DNA of 64,000 nt, taken from assembly GCA_963277665.1 (NCBI GenBank), contig OY728128.1, forward strand, positions 1,870,180,988-1,870,244,987. Direction: 5' to 3'. The DNA is from Viscum album. Lineage: Eukaryota; Streptophyta; Magnoliopsida; Santalales; Viscaceae. Shown here piece by piece: positions 63,655 to 64,000 of this stretch. Each line of letters opens with the position of its first letter. The first letter of the stretch is position 1. The translations under genes and the position numbers were made by a program. A model generated the notes under the pieces. The model did not search any database. It saw only the letters and a list, made by a program, of their open reading frames with translations, and had not been told where the DNA came from.

Positions 63655-64000
63655 ATTGATGTGAGGGTCACTTTTGGAAACTCAAAAAATATTAAATTAA
63701 TATAAATTAATGATCAATTCCAAATGGATCAAAAGTGAACAATTTATAATATAATATTAGGAGGGGTATAAATACAATTATTAAATAATTTTTATACATT
63801 TTTAGGTCTCATTCTTACCCATATTTTTGGTTTTAACCATTAGTTAAACCTGTTAACTCTTACCGTGACAACATTGTTTTTTACTCATTAAGGGTTAATT
63901 TACTATAAAATAAAAAGAACAAAAAATGAGTCAAGTATGAAATTTGAAATTTTATCTCTATAATTTTTCTAAATTATATTTTTTTATATAATTTAATAAA

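Larger units (their letters stand above)
53639..64000 (-). mobile_element. Element C: LTR element with very short internal region, cut by window end
   Basis: Minus strand. 3' LTR 53639-59300, polypurine tract 59301-59311, internal region to 61045, PBS 61046-61057, 5' LTR from 61060 past the window end. The LTRs share termini (CATAACGCCCTGACCC and TATAACACCCAACCCC), promoter and three CpG-type boxes each. Only 1.76 kb lies between them, and no gag or pol could be read. The leader next to the PBS matches that of A. It is inserted in the B LTR of the right arm. The predicted 5 bp duplication is ATAGG (53634-53638). Confidence 0.85.
61060..64000 (-). repeat. Element C 5' LTR, truncated by window end
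   Basis: Begins TATAACACCC next to the PBS and follows the 3' LTR of C step by step: leader blocks, three boxes (about 62873-62920, 63058-63105, 63267-63320), donor-like site near 63475 and TATA at 63648-63654. Roughly 1.6 kb more is expected beyond 64000. Confidence 0.85.

Noticed and set aside
1..64000. Host protein-coding genes or organelle-derived DNA
   Set aside because: No exon-like conserved protein, rRNA or plastid or mitochondrial gene was recognised on either strand.

Overview
This window is nuclear DNA from a seed plant, almost certainly an angiosperm with a large, repeat-packed genome; I cannot name the species. It is very AT-rich and CpG-poor. I find no intact host gene, rRNA or ordinary tRNA. 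Nearly everything that can be recognised is nested and decayed Ty3/gypsy LTR retrotransposon. Where pol can be read it looks like the Tekay/Del chromovirus type. The primer-binding sites match initiator tRNA-Met, and most LTRs are unusually long (2.6-4.5 kb).

Layout, with my own labels. Element A (1-8405, minus; its 3' end lies off the left edge) has gag, protease, RT, RNase H and integrase, all recognisable but broken by stops, behind a 3.75 kb 5' LTR (4659-8405). A sits inside the 5' LTR of element F (8406-16465, plus), a more decayed chromovirus with protease, RT, RNase H, integrase and chromodomain remnants. From 16466 to 22600 is unclassified AT-rich DNA with a short GC-richer repeat patch. 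E (about 22600-25370) and D (27650-31115) are minus-strand LTRs of the same broad kind as A. A direct duplication of about 1.4-1.5 kb covers 30690-33560.

From about 32590 to 54090 lies a large, old inverted duplication. Both arms carry a chimeric LTR, PBS, gag and protease of element B, head to head around 48880-48975. The left arm is split by the best preserved element, G (36264-47442). G has two 4.2 kb LTRs, a perfect 5 bp target duplication (AATAT), PBS, polypurine tract and a frameshifted gag, but no pol; a tRNA-derived SINE-like insert lies inside it. The right arm runs into element C (53639 to beyond 64000, minus), with LTRs of about 4.5 kb and an internal region of only 1.76 kb. C's 3' LTR holds a probable copia-type solo LTR (about 56753-57890).

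The strongest leads concern LTR architecture. Diverged copies share a TATA box, a conserved GAAGAAGAG|GTAA donor-like site about 140-180 bp downstream of it, and in A and G an acceptor-like TTTAG just before the gag ATG, suggesting that a 2.3-2.5 kb leader is spliced out. The leader also has CpG-rich boxes (core CGTACGTACG) spaced about 190 bp apart and a conserved small hairpin. The start of U3 in G has an array of TACGCAAC-type sites. G and C look like pol-less, non-autonomous derivatives that kept these LTR modules. All comparisons were made by eye; percentages and families need alignment to confirm.
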